This document shows positions 1 through 10,000 of a stretch of 62,000 nucleotides of DNA, piece by piece. The notes under the pieces were generated by a model. That model was not told the DNA's origin, searched no databases, and saw only the letters and a list, made by a program, of their open reading frames with translations. Numbering within the stretch: the first letter of the stretch is position 1; each line of letters opens with the position of its first letter. The position numbers were made by a program, and so were the translations under genes. Origin of the DNA: Phoronis australis. Taxonomy: Eukaryota > Phoronida > Phoronidae. The stretch covers positions 1,619,177 through 1,681,176 of the forward strand of contig NMRA01000024.1 of the NCBI GenBank assembly GCA_002633005.1, given 5' to 3'.

Positions 1-819
1 TGATAGAATTCAGTTCTTGGTGTTGTTGACTTTTAACCAGTCAGCTATAAAAATGCGTTTCCAGAGGTGTTTTGCTTGTCAACATATTGTCAGAACCGTT
101 AAAGGCGTGCAATTTTCAAATGTGGAAACAAACCTATAAAAACTTATCGCGTTTGCCGTTGCGTCCTCATTCTGCAAGAGTCTTCTGCAGTCATGTACTT
201 TCTCAGCATTTGGAAAATCGGAGCTTCCGCCTTGGAAAAGTGGAACATCTGTTCCAACGCCAAATGCAAATTTGACAGACCATGGCACAGTCGCATAGCA
301 GTTATAGGCCGTATAGCATCAATGGTGTTACATTATCACACACCACGTTGTTATTGTTGACCAATGGTCCTGACGTCATGCAACAATCAAACTTATCCAG
401 CAGATAACCTTGAAGTTTTATGTAACCCAGCCCAGCTGGAGTAGCATATGTGGCGCCACCAACCAAGAAAGTTTCCCGAAGGCGTTTTTTTTTGCTAGGA
501 CGAAAAATGTCGTTTCCTGAAATATTTGGACATTTTTGACGTAACTCCCTTCACCGCCACCACTTTACGACCAATTTCACGAAATATTTTGATGGTGTGG
601 CGCGACGGCTAATACAGCTTCAAATAGTAGTATTGTCCCACCGAAAGCGAGACACTTGGCAAGTAAGAAGATACGTTGTTGGATACGACTCATTCAAAGA
701 CCTTGCTCCTTCACGAACTTCCAAAAAATCGTGTAAAGAATACGCCTTTTTCGCAGTTTTCGGAACTAACCGTACGTTGCCCAAACAGGTTTGTAATTGT
801 AACGAAAATAATCATTTTT
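1..819. other. No recognisable gene
   Basis: Only short ORFs in conflicting frames are present, with no family motif. Nothing further can be supported here. Confidence 0.4.
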
Positions 820-1372
820 CTATGCCAAAAATTTTTTCCGAGATAAAAAATTTTACACCACGGAAAATACTTTTCCCAGGGTAAAATTTTTTTCCACAGA
901 AAAAATAATAACGTTCTCTGTGAAAAAGACTTTTCTCCGAGACAAATATTTTTCTCGATGGAAAAGCTATTCTTCGTGGAGAAAATATTTCTAAGCGAAA
1001 AATACTTTTTGCGTTATCTGAGTAAAGATTTTCAACTGGAAAAAATTTTCTCTGTAGAAAACACTTTTCTACATGGGAAATCTTTTCACCGCAGAAAAAA
1101 ATATACATGGAAAAAATGTTGATCATTAAAAAAACTCTTCGTGAAAAAAAAATTCTGCGTGGAGACTTTATAACGTCGAAAAAAATCCCCCAAGGAAAAA
1201 ATTCCTCACTAAAAATTATACGAAAAAATTCTCATGGAAAACCTTTTCTCTGCCGAAAAATATTCTTCGCTGAAAAAATATTCCAATCAGAAAAGAAACT
1301 TTTCTCCGCGGAAAAACTCCACGGAGAATTTTCAACGTGGAAAAACCATCTGTCCAAGGACATACTAAAAAT
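820..1372. repeat. Degenerate array of short imperfect palindromes
   Basis: An A/T-rich tract repeats a short block of the form TTTTCTCCGNGGAAAA roughly every 20-30 bases, more than fifteen times with substitutions (e.g. near 935, 1060, 1255 and 1305). Each block is itself nearly self-complementary around a GC-rich centre. The small ORFs on both strands here, rich in Lys, Phe and Ser, are by-products of the repeat. The array stops where the LINE fragment begins. Confidence 0.7.
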
Positions 1373-1383
1373 TCATACTCCTG

Positions 1384-2577
1384 GATAAACAACCAAGAGA
1401 ACAGGCTGGCTTCAGAAAGGGTTATTCAACAGCAGAACATCTTCAAACCCTAAATCAAATAATAGAAAAATACAATGAATTCAACTTGCCATTATGTGTT
1501 GGTTATATAGATTACGAAAAGGCATTCGACTCAGTGGAGCATTCAACAATTTTCAGTGCATTACGACAGACTGGAAATCATGAGGCATATGTAAACATAA
1601 TAGAGGACATCTATACAGACGCAACAGCAAGACTACTCATGGAAAATCAGACACCAGGAAAAATTTCAAGAAGAGGCATGAGACAAGGAGACCCCTTATC
1701 ACCTAAGTTATTTACTACAGTGCTACAAGAGGTTTTCAACACGGCTCATTTGGAGAGGAGAGGACTCAACATAGATGGTGAGAACTTCGAGTATTTGCGA
1801 CTTGCAGATGATGTGGCCCTTACAACAGAAAACATTAAAGACATGGAAATGCAACTGAACATACGAAATGAAAAAAAGCTTATAAATTGGCCTGAAAATA
1901 CACAGAGGAAAGACTAAATATATAACAAATTTCGAGACTGAAGACCAGATAGAAATCAAAAGCACACCCATAGAGAAAGTTAAAGGCTATAAATACCCTG
2001 GCCAAACTATTACAATGGAAGAGACGACAAAACAAGAAGTCCTGATAAGACTAAAAGCAGGTTGAGGTTGTTTCGGCAAATACAGAGAGATATTTCTAGA
2101 CGAAAAGCTGCAAATAGCACTGAACAGAAAAGTGTACAACCAATGCGTTATGCCAGTAGTGACACATGAGTGCCAAACATGGTCATTTACTAAAGAACTT
2201 ATGAACAAGATGAAAACAAACCAGAGAGCAATGGAAAGGAAACTGCTGGACATCAGCTTGAAAGACAAAATACCAAATTCCAAGATAAAAGAAAGGACTA
2301 AAATAACATATATAACAAAATGCATAACAGAAACGAAATGGAGATGGGCTGGACATGTGGCAAGAATGAAGGATAACAGGTGGACTCCGAGGACAACCGA
2401 ATGGCAGCCCAAGAAAGGCAAGGGAACAAGGGGGAGACCAAAGAGACGAAAGCGAAACGACATCATGCAGAGAGATAGGGTAACATGGCCAAAGACAGTT
2501 AAGAACCGAAAACAATGGAGGGATCTGGCGGAGGGCTACTTCCTGCAGTGGAAGGACACAGCCTAGGTAACAGGTAA
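1384..2577 (+). mobile_element. RTE-like LINE, 5' truncated and broken
   Basis: The fragment begins inside the reverse transcriptase. Visible blocks are AGFRKGYSTAEH (fingers), VGYIDYEKAFDSV (motif A with the catalytic Asp), GMRQGDPLSPKLF (motif B) and YLRLADDVAL (motif C, with LADD where most non-LTR elements have FADD). The C-terminal part has WRWAGHVARM and a basic GRPKRR segment typical of RTE/BovB-type ORF2 ends. A frameshift near 1875 and an in-frame stop near 2063 inactivate it. The 3' end runs into short TAACAG repeats, as RTE elements often end in simple repeats. It is a dead copy; the encoded enzyme would have primed reverse transcription at nicked DNA. Confidence 0.88.
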
Positions 2578-3075
2578 CAGTAACAGGATATTACAGTTCT
2601 TAATGATTGGACGTTCACTACAGTTGTCGTGTATAATTCGATGAAAGCGTACTAGGTCAGATTTGACCGTTTAGCAGACCTTGAAAGGAGTTTTCAAATT
2701 TTTGTTCAAGGTTGATGAGGAATACAGAGCATTATTTTGTTTCAGGAAATTGAATGGAAAATTAGTTTTAATATCTGTTAATAGGCCAAACCGAGTAAGT
2801 ATCTTTTTTAAGTCAGAAACTTGGTCTTACGCTCCACACAATTATGTCTGAAAAATATCCGAATCTTCCTTGTGCAAAAGTTGATAGTCTCTGAGAATAC
2901 ACACGTAACTGCTAGTTACTTAGGATTATTTCAAAATATTACTTCTAGACTGTGATGTGTCGTACTTACTTGGCTAAAACTTTTACAGTCATTGTGAAGT
3001 GGAAGTATGAGACCAAGTTTCTGTCTCAAGTTAAGTCTCGAGTCATCTACTTGAAACAGACCCCTAGTCTAACCT
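2578..3075. other. No recognisable gene
   Basis: AT-rich sequence between two retroelement fragments. No ORF of note and no repeat I can name. Confidence 0.4.
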
Positions 3076-3600
3076 GTTCAATTCAATTCAACGTTTCGTC
3101 TTTTCATTAGACATCATCAGGATCATATTTACAACAATTTAGGACAACAAGTGCCAACATACAGCTCAGGTAACATCCATGGAGTGAAGTGAGAGATACA
3201 TAGAATATGGTCAGTAGCTGGTCATCACCATAGCTGCAGGGTCACAGAGCTCTACATGTTATTCAGAGAATAAGTGGCATGCTGGTTCTGAATGGCCAAT
3301 GACTCTTTAATGAACAGTAACTCCTTATTAGGTTCTCTTCAGATAATACTAACAGAGTTGGCTTGGTGATGTTCAAAAAAACTGAAGTCACCCATCCCTT
3401 TATTGAACAAGAGCAATGTTGTGTATAAGGTTGAATGTGACAACTGTAAGGAATTCTATAAAGGACTCACACAGAGACGCCTCTGTGACAGGTTGAAAGA
3501 ACATCACACCTCAGAGAAAAGTAACATATATAGGCATTGTATTAGTTAAATATGATCCTGGTGATGTCTAATGAAAAGACGAAACGTTGAATTGAACATG
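3076..3600 (+). mobile_element. Penelope-like element 3' fragment with GIY-YIG domain
   Basis: Frame 3394-3549 encodes a GIY-YIG-like start: NVVYKVECDNCKEFYKGLTQ, then RRLCDRLKEH and a closing YRHC. The order VYK..C..C..(Y)KG.T.R.L..R..EH is that of the endonuclease of Penelope-like retroelements. The GIY Tyr-Ile is replaced by FYKG. The fragment is bracketed by inverted copies of about 53 bases (3076-3131 and 3546-3598) containing AACGTTTCGTCTTTTCATTA. Penelope-like elements are known for such inverted or tandem partial copies. The reverse transcriptase part is missing, so this is a truncated relic. Confidence 0.75.
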
Positions 3601-5667
3601 AACTTTTTTATTTGTGCGGCGATCGTCCAGTTTTTGATCTTATTGTGGCCACCAAAAATGATTTAACTAATCTAACCTGATAATTATGACTGCCAACCAA
3701 TGTTATGTGCATTTGAAAATCATACCTGAACTCTAAAATTAAAACATCGGGCAAAGCGAGCTTTCAAGTGAGGGATACCGGAAGGTCACGTGATTCATTC
3801 CAGCAGACTAGAAGTCGAGGGTCAGTGTCCTCGCAGACATTTGATAATAAAAGCGAAATATGGATAACATTCGCCTAGTAATATCGAAGTATTTATGATG
3901 ACGTGTTTCCTTAGATTTTTTTTGTAATTCTGTTCAACCTTGTGCATTTTATTTAGGCGGCAGAGTCGCTGATTATGCCACTTTTTAAAGATATTTTTCT
4001 CGCTTTAGTTTAGTTAAAAACTTAATAAAATGGATTTTAATATAAGTTTGTTCTTTTGAAAATTAAGCCCAAAAATGTTCATTTCACAAAGCTCCAAGAA
4101 TTTACAAACACTTTTAATACAATACGAATTTTTTGTTTGATTTCAATTTTAATTTTATTTTTGATGGTGCACCACCATCTAAAATGGCCGGCGAAATGAG
4201 TAACGCCTTTCATCAACTCTACTATACGTGGGTATAAGACCACGGTTCGGGCCTTTGGTTTGTTGGCCATTTTGTGGACTAACTGGGAAGTGTTTACCAA
4301 GAATGGTATTCAGTAATTCCTTGAAGTTGTTTTCAGTAAACTTAGTACAGAAAGCTGGCCTCTGCCCGTATGTATCCTGGTACATAAGTCCCGCCATTTT
4401 TAGAGCACATCCTTGCTCAGTGTCCTTAAGAGACTGTTTGGGACGAGTACTACCTAAAGTCCTGTGGTCTAGGAAAAGCTCATTTGGATGCTCAACCAGA
4501 AAGCGGAATTTAGATTAAATTTGCCCTCAGTTACACAGGTGTCAAATTGTCAATCGTCAACCATTAACCACAGCACGGATGTAGGCTAAAGAAAGCTGAG
4601 GTGTGTGTATTACACTCTACTTTTTGCAAGTTTGGTGAGATAACGCTAGTGAAGGGCTAGTATATCGCTGGAGTGCCAGCCACCTTACTCATCATATCGC
4701 ACACTAGGGAGATGACTTCCACTAAGGTGGTTGAACTGTGCGGCCAATCGGTTCCCAATGCAAGGTCACATTTGAAAGCCTGGCTGCGCTTCCGGGATCC
4801 CTCTTCCATTGCTAAGGGACTGCTTCAAACCACTTGTTGTAACACGGGAATGAAGTGTCAAGTTCCACAAACTTCGTCAAAATTCACCAAAACACGAAGT
4901 ACAGACTGGGAAATCATCTAGTGCAATTTGTTGTTTGGGAATTGGATGATATAAATTTTCTTAAAGTTCGCGATGCATCCATGTTCGTTAAATCATCATC
5001 AATTTCTTACAAAATTGTCTTCTTTTGTAAAATGTTGTACAGAAAGGGGTCGAACTTCATAGACAAACAAAGCAGATACGAAACCAAAAGATTTTCGGGT
5101 TGTCAGAAGCCGGAAATGACCTACCTTGACGTGTTGAGCCGTCACATGGAAACAAAATTAAAAGTAAAATCACACGCAGTGGGTCATTTGAGTTAACTAT
5201 CCTTAGTTTACCGTACTGGAATTTGTAAGCAATTCTCTAAGGCATGTGCTCAGATACTTGAGAGGCCACCGAGAGAGCATGGGAGCAGCACTTCCCATGA
5301 GATTTTCGTAATGTATTCGTGTTAAAGGGAATTCTAGTTCATTCCAGTGATAGCTGGTACTCTTTATAACCCAAACTTGCTCTTAAATATCGCAGAAATC
5401 TTCTATTGTAATTGAAAGTAAATGTAATTTGAGTACCATATGCGTTAAACATTTACACTGAACAAGGTCATCAAAAACCATACCTCCGCCAGTTTGATCG
5501 ATCTGTGCAAGTATGCTGTGAACAATTTCATTTTCATCAACGATGTTTTTCGAACGATGATGTTCAAAAGAAATAACATATTCTTGGAATTATAACCATT
5601 AGTATTTTATCGTTATAAAACCATGATAGGTTTTTTTATAATTCACGAATAGTGGTTTTCAAAGTTT
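3601..5667. other. No recognisable gene
   Basis: A 72-codon minus-strand frame at 4397-4179 (YQDTYGQRPAFCTKFTENNF) has fairly protein-like composition and could be a transposon fragment, but I do not recognise it. A plus-strand frame at 4855-5196 has no recognised motif. Otherwise nothing. Confidence 0.35.
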
Positions 5668-5708
5668 CATGTTTTCGGTGGCGGTCATTAACCGCCATCG
5701 AAAACATG
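5668..5708. repeat. Near-perfect palindrome (hairpin)
   Basis: Arms of 18 bases (5668-5685 and 5691-5708) pair with one mismatch around a 5-base loop. The arm reads CATGTTTTCGGTGGCGGT. It is about 340 bases downstream of the M4 stop, so it is outside the likely transcript. Function unknown. Confidence 0.8.
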
Positions 5709-6003
5709 TTGGTGCATGTGGGTCAAATGAATCTGTTTTGCGTTTTAAACTTTGTCCACTTCAACTCGTGATTAGTGCCGGATTAATACGGGCTGTGGAG
5801 CAATTACCCCCTGACGCTACTCTAAGAGGAGACCCCGTGTGAAAGAAGGACCCTCAATATGAAACTAAGGTCGTACTGCCGTTATTTCACTAACTGGTTA
5901 TCTGTTGAAAAAGTCTTGAGGTCACTTCTCCAGGATGTTTACATAGATATTTAGTCTCGTTTCTAAAGATTAATTAGAAAGAATAATCTCAAATACGTAG
6001 AAT

Positions 6004-6009
6004 TTTATT
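6004..6009 (-). promoter_or_regulatory. Poly(A) signal of the M4 gene
   Basis: An AATAAA hexamer on the minus strand lies about 42 nt beyond the TAA stop, consistent with the end of a short 3' UTR. Confidence 0.55.
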
Positions 6010-6050
6010 TTCATTGATCCTTAGTTACAGACCGCAAAGCTTTGCTTGAT

Positions 6051-7025
6051 TTAAAAAGCTTTGTATTTGCAGCCGTAAACAGAATTCTCGCAATTGCCGC
6101 TTTTTGGGCACGCACAACCAACCACTGCGAAGGCCCCTCTGACATCGCTGTCAGACATTCGCAGGTCCCTTGCCGCTTGTTCAATGCCACACACGGCATG
6201 GTTGAAGCCTGTTGTCTCCGTCCAGTACTTCATGTTGGCGATGGCGAACACTTTGAAAGCAGTTCTGATGTCCCACCTGTAATGGGTGACCAGAGTGCAG
6301 AACGCCTTGTTGATGATACCACAGCTTTGATGTCCGTCCATGTTTTTTACGTAATTCTTGTAGTTATCGATGGATTTTCCGTCACGGGTAGGATTACACA
6401 TGTCCCGGTCGAAACCGTTCGGATCCTTTTGGATTTCATCTCCAAACAAGAAACTGCGCTGTTGTTTAAGCTCGTATTTTACCATGGCAGCTGAAATGTC
6501 GGAGAATCCCTCGTGGAGGCCGTAACCTTCGTCTTGTTTAACGATTTTCGAGTAACTGTACGTGAAAGCATGTCCAAGTTCGTGCGCGATGATGCCCACC
6601 GTGGCAAACGGGTAGTAAACTCTGGTGTTCCCTGTTCCGAGGAGAACACGCTTATCTAGGTTAGAGTATTGAGCCTTTATCGTTCCAATTGAGCCGTAGT
6701 GGGCATATAGCTTAATTTTTTTAGGGAGAGGAAGTGGAGGAACACCCAAATGCTTCATGTACAGATGATAGGTGGCGTGTGAGTAGAAAAACGTGTCACT
6801 TAGTGGCGAGAAGGCACCGTTTCTGGGATCACGGAATCCGGATGAACATGGGAAGGACCAAGGTTCCTTGACACTTCTCGGAGAAACCCCAGTTTTGAGG
6901 TTATAGACCTCAACAAAACCAGTCACAAGTTCGCACGTTGTCGCATCTTTCACTTGTGCCTGCAGAGGAGGGAAATTAGGATTGGCGGGAACACTGCCAC
7001 CTGGCGTATACAAATATTGCCCAGT
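6051..7025 (-). CDS. M4 peptidase exon 5: catalytic domain and stop
   Basis: The last exon starts after a TTTTTCAG acceptor at 7026-7027 in phase 0 and runs 324 codons to TAA at 6053-6051. HELGH is at 6584-6570. The third zinc ligand Glu follows 20 residues after the second motif His, the same spacing as thermolysin H146-E166. The DGHQSCGI segment supplies the transition-state His (thermolysin H231 equivalent). The first residues, TGQYLYTPGG, continue directly from VGGNGH at the end of exon 4, which matches the usual M4 join between propeptide and mature enzyme. The C-terminal tail is Cys-rich (CACPKSGNC, then YGCKYKAF), as expected of a disulphide-bonded secreted protein. Confidence 0.92.
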   Translation of the reverse strand, partial: TGQYLYTPGGSVPANPNFPPLQAQVKDATTCELVTGFVEVYNLKTGVSPRSVKEPWSFPCSSGFRDPRNGAFSPLSDTFFYSHATYHLYMKHLGVPPLPLPKKIKLYAHYGSIGTIKAQYSNLDKRVLLGTGNTRVYYPFATVGIIAHELGHAFTYSYSKIVKQDEGYGLHEGFSDISAAMVKYELKQQRSFLFGDEIQKDPNGFDRDMCNPTRDGKSIDNYKNYVKNMDGHQSCGIINKAFCTLVTHYRWDIRTAFKVFAIANMKYWTETTGFNHAVCGIEQAARDLRMSDSDVRGAFAVVGCACPKSGNCENSVYGCKYKAF

Positions 7026-10000
7026 CTGAAAAATGTAAACAAATAAAATAGATGTTGTAATGCAGTGCAGCTACCGACGGTTTAAAAGAACAAAATAGTA
7101 TACAATAAATAGACAATCGTCGGTACTAAAATATATTAAGCTATTTCCCATCTTTCGAGCTGTACGCTCTTTGTCAAAGGCATGCTCGTGTCATGGCCCT
7201 GATAAAGAGCTACCGCTTTATAAGTGGGGAATATTTTAATATAGTATAGTACTGACGCTCATCGTTTTATTCTATGCCATGAACAAGAGCAACGCAAATC
7301 GTTGAAATGCACCCACGAATGCATCGCAAATGGTGTGCTTTTAGGGTTATTTATTTGTATCATAAAATGGCCTCTAGATGGCGCAAAAACGTACAATCCA
7401 TCCAAAAATGGGAACATGCCATATTTCATTAAAAACTGTCAAGGAACTTCAGAGAAACAAAGAAAAACAGAACATAATGAAATAGCCACATATGGGCACA
7501 GCATCCGTTCGATCCGCCTGAAAGTGGTCGTCTGTTATCTTCATATAAATTCACTTACTAAATTTAAAAAGATCCTGCAGTGGGTTTTGGAGATACAGCT
7601 ATGGGCAAAAAAAACAAAAGAAAACTACCACTAGGAGGGGCCACGGTAGTCAGTCGCCATCATCCAACATCCTCTTCACACTGAAAAAAACAATCCCTAG
7701 AATGATTTGGTGGATTGAGGCCGGGTGGACGCCAAAAACAAGATTTGAAAACAGTAAAACTGGCCACTAGGTGGCGAAAAATATATCGATTCCATCCAAA
7801 AACAGGATGATAGCGTCATCTCACCAATGAATGCCTATATTCAAAATTCTATGAAAATGTGTTGAGGACCTTTGAAGTTACAGACTGGTAAACGTAAAAA
7901 ACTAAAATTGCCACGAGGGGGCACACCAGTAGTCCAATCTGCCGAAAGTCGTCGTCATCCATTGTCAACATCATATTAATGCAAATACTAAATTTAGTAA
8001 AGATGCTGCTAACGGTTTAGGAGATATAGGCATATAGGCGCAAAACAACAAAACTGCCACAAGGAGGCGTCACAGTAGTTGAAGTCGTCGGAAAATCATC
8101 GTCAACCGTCCTCTTTACAGTAAGAACGTACGTGCCAATTTTCACAATCATCCTTTGAGCAGTTTGGTTTATAAAGGGGTGGACGCAAAAAACAGACTCG
8201 AAAACAGTAAAAATGGCCACTAGGTGACGCAAGCTACGTTGAATGCATCCGAAAACGGGAGGACGTCATCATCTCTCTCTTTTTAATACATTTATTGCCC
8301 AAACAACAGCACGTAGCCAGTCTGAGGTTGAGTGCCTCAGTTCTGGCTTCAACAAAAGTATATAATATTAACCAATAGATACATAAGGCAATAAAATGCA
8401 GCTGGAAAGGAAAAAGGGGAGCGGGGAAGGACTTTCACGCGCCATTAACACACACACACTCACGCCCTGTTGAAATGATGTCTGAAGAAATTAGGTTCTA
8501 TATAAATACGTACAAACATAAATACATACAATAATAATATTAACAGTACAAATTCGATGATTTCTAGAATACTAATTAAAAGCATGCGTGCAGGCCTCTC
8601 CATTTATCCATATTTGTGTCCGAGGTATCTGTTAAATTGTGTTTATAAAAGTTTGTAATTTCAACATGAAATCGTTAAAAAGGAGAGGCTTTTTTACCTT
8701 TGATGACTGATAAATGAAGTAAAGTGACGGCGTCATCTCACTAATAGGTGATTATGTACCAAATTCTATGAAAATCTGTTCAGGACTTTTGAAGACATAG
8801 GTAAACGTAAAAAAATAAAATTGTCACCAGGGGGCACACCGGTAGTTGGATCCGTCCGAAAGTTCGCTCATGCCGTCATTTCCACGGTAGAAACACATAT
8901 GCAAAATTTCATGAATATACGTCAAGGCGTTTTGGAGATAGAGCAGCGGATGCCGGACGGCCGGATGGACGGACCGACGGAGATGAAGGCATAATGCGTC
9001 CACATATAAATATGTGGGCGCATAAAAATGCAAATGCAACAAAGCAATCGATGGTCGCTAGACCTAGAAACTTAAAGATGCAGCATGTTAAGAGTATGTA
9101 GGACGGTATAGACAACTCTGTGCATGTACTCAAATATCTTCTCAACTAAAGTAAATGTATATACCTTTATAATAGAGACGTTGTAGAACTTTAGTGTTAA
9201 CATGGCATAGCATGTGGAAGTTGGATATGAAATTCCGAAGTTAGTCAAATTTGAACATTTTTCTACGGTTTTACGCAACTTTAAGAGTGCAGAAAATATA
9301 TTCTCACACAACGACGTCCCTCAATACACATTCGATAATAAGAAAACTTACATGTCCATTCCCTCCTACACTGTTAACGTTCTGAACCGCTGAGGCTATC
9401 GCATCCCATTTCTTTATTATACCCCCTGTCATGGCGTCAATCAAGCACGACGGCTCAACGACTCCGGAACTGGTTTCTACGCTCATCGTGACGTAGTAAG
9501 CCAATGTCGCGGTCACATTATGCTCATAGTTAAATCCTAGGTAAATTGGAAACAACACAAGCTAATCAGTATTTCGTAACTTCTCTGTATGACGAGTAAG
9601 AATTTTACTTGGATTGGTAGGGTTAGTAGTGTAAGTGAATGCCAAAACGGCAAAACACCAAGACAGTATTCCCATTCAAGTCCACTCTAAAATTGGTCAA
9701 GAAAAAGTATTGCTGGCAATCTTGAAATCGTGTCAAATTTTCCATCAGTCTTGCCAATGTTCTCTAAAAGTGTGGAAAAAAGTTGAAATATTGCGTGGAT
9801 TTTCCAAAAATTTTCTTGGTCAAGACCGTCTAAAAATCTTCCCAAAACTTTCTGATTTTTTTAAACGATGGTACTAACAGAACTAACTCAAAGCTGCGGA
9901 GGGTGGGGCTGTGTTCCATAGCTGCAAGAATCTTTCGAGTAAATTCTTCCCTCTCACTCGATTTCTCTCACTGTTCGCAGACTGTTAAGCGGAGAGGTGT

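Larger units (their letters stand above)
7283..9031 (-). mobile_element. Modular TIR repeat (family E1), long copy inside M4 intron 4
   Basis: The copy is bounded by inverted ends of the form ATGCGCCCACA (ATGCACCCACG at about 7306; TGTGGGCGCAT ending at about 9025). Between them run degenerate modules of about 150 bases in repeating A-B-C order. Module A has CTGCCACTAGGAGGCGCCA, module B ATGGCCACTAGGTGGCGCA, module C ATTGCCACTAGGGGGCACA. Motifs lie at 7367, 7625, 7760, 7907, 8054, 8213 and 8820. The same arrangement in opposite orientation at 41095-41795 confirms the family. No transposase is encoded, so the element is non-autonomous. It sits wholly within the last intron of the M4 gene and is split by a LINE tail at about 8277-8728. 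Confidence 0.8.

Noticed and set aside
812-1388. Overlapping ORFs on both strands rich in Lys, Phe and Ser
   Set aside because: They translate the short-palindrome array in both directions; no family and no codon pattern.
1987-2515. Long hydrophobic minus-strand ORFs over the LINE
   Set aside because: Antisense shadows of the LINE's C-terminal coding sequence.
6042-6494. 150-codon plus-strand ORF
   Set aside because: Shadow of the M4 catalytic exon on the other strand.
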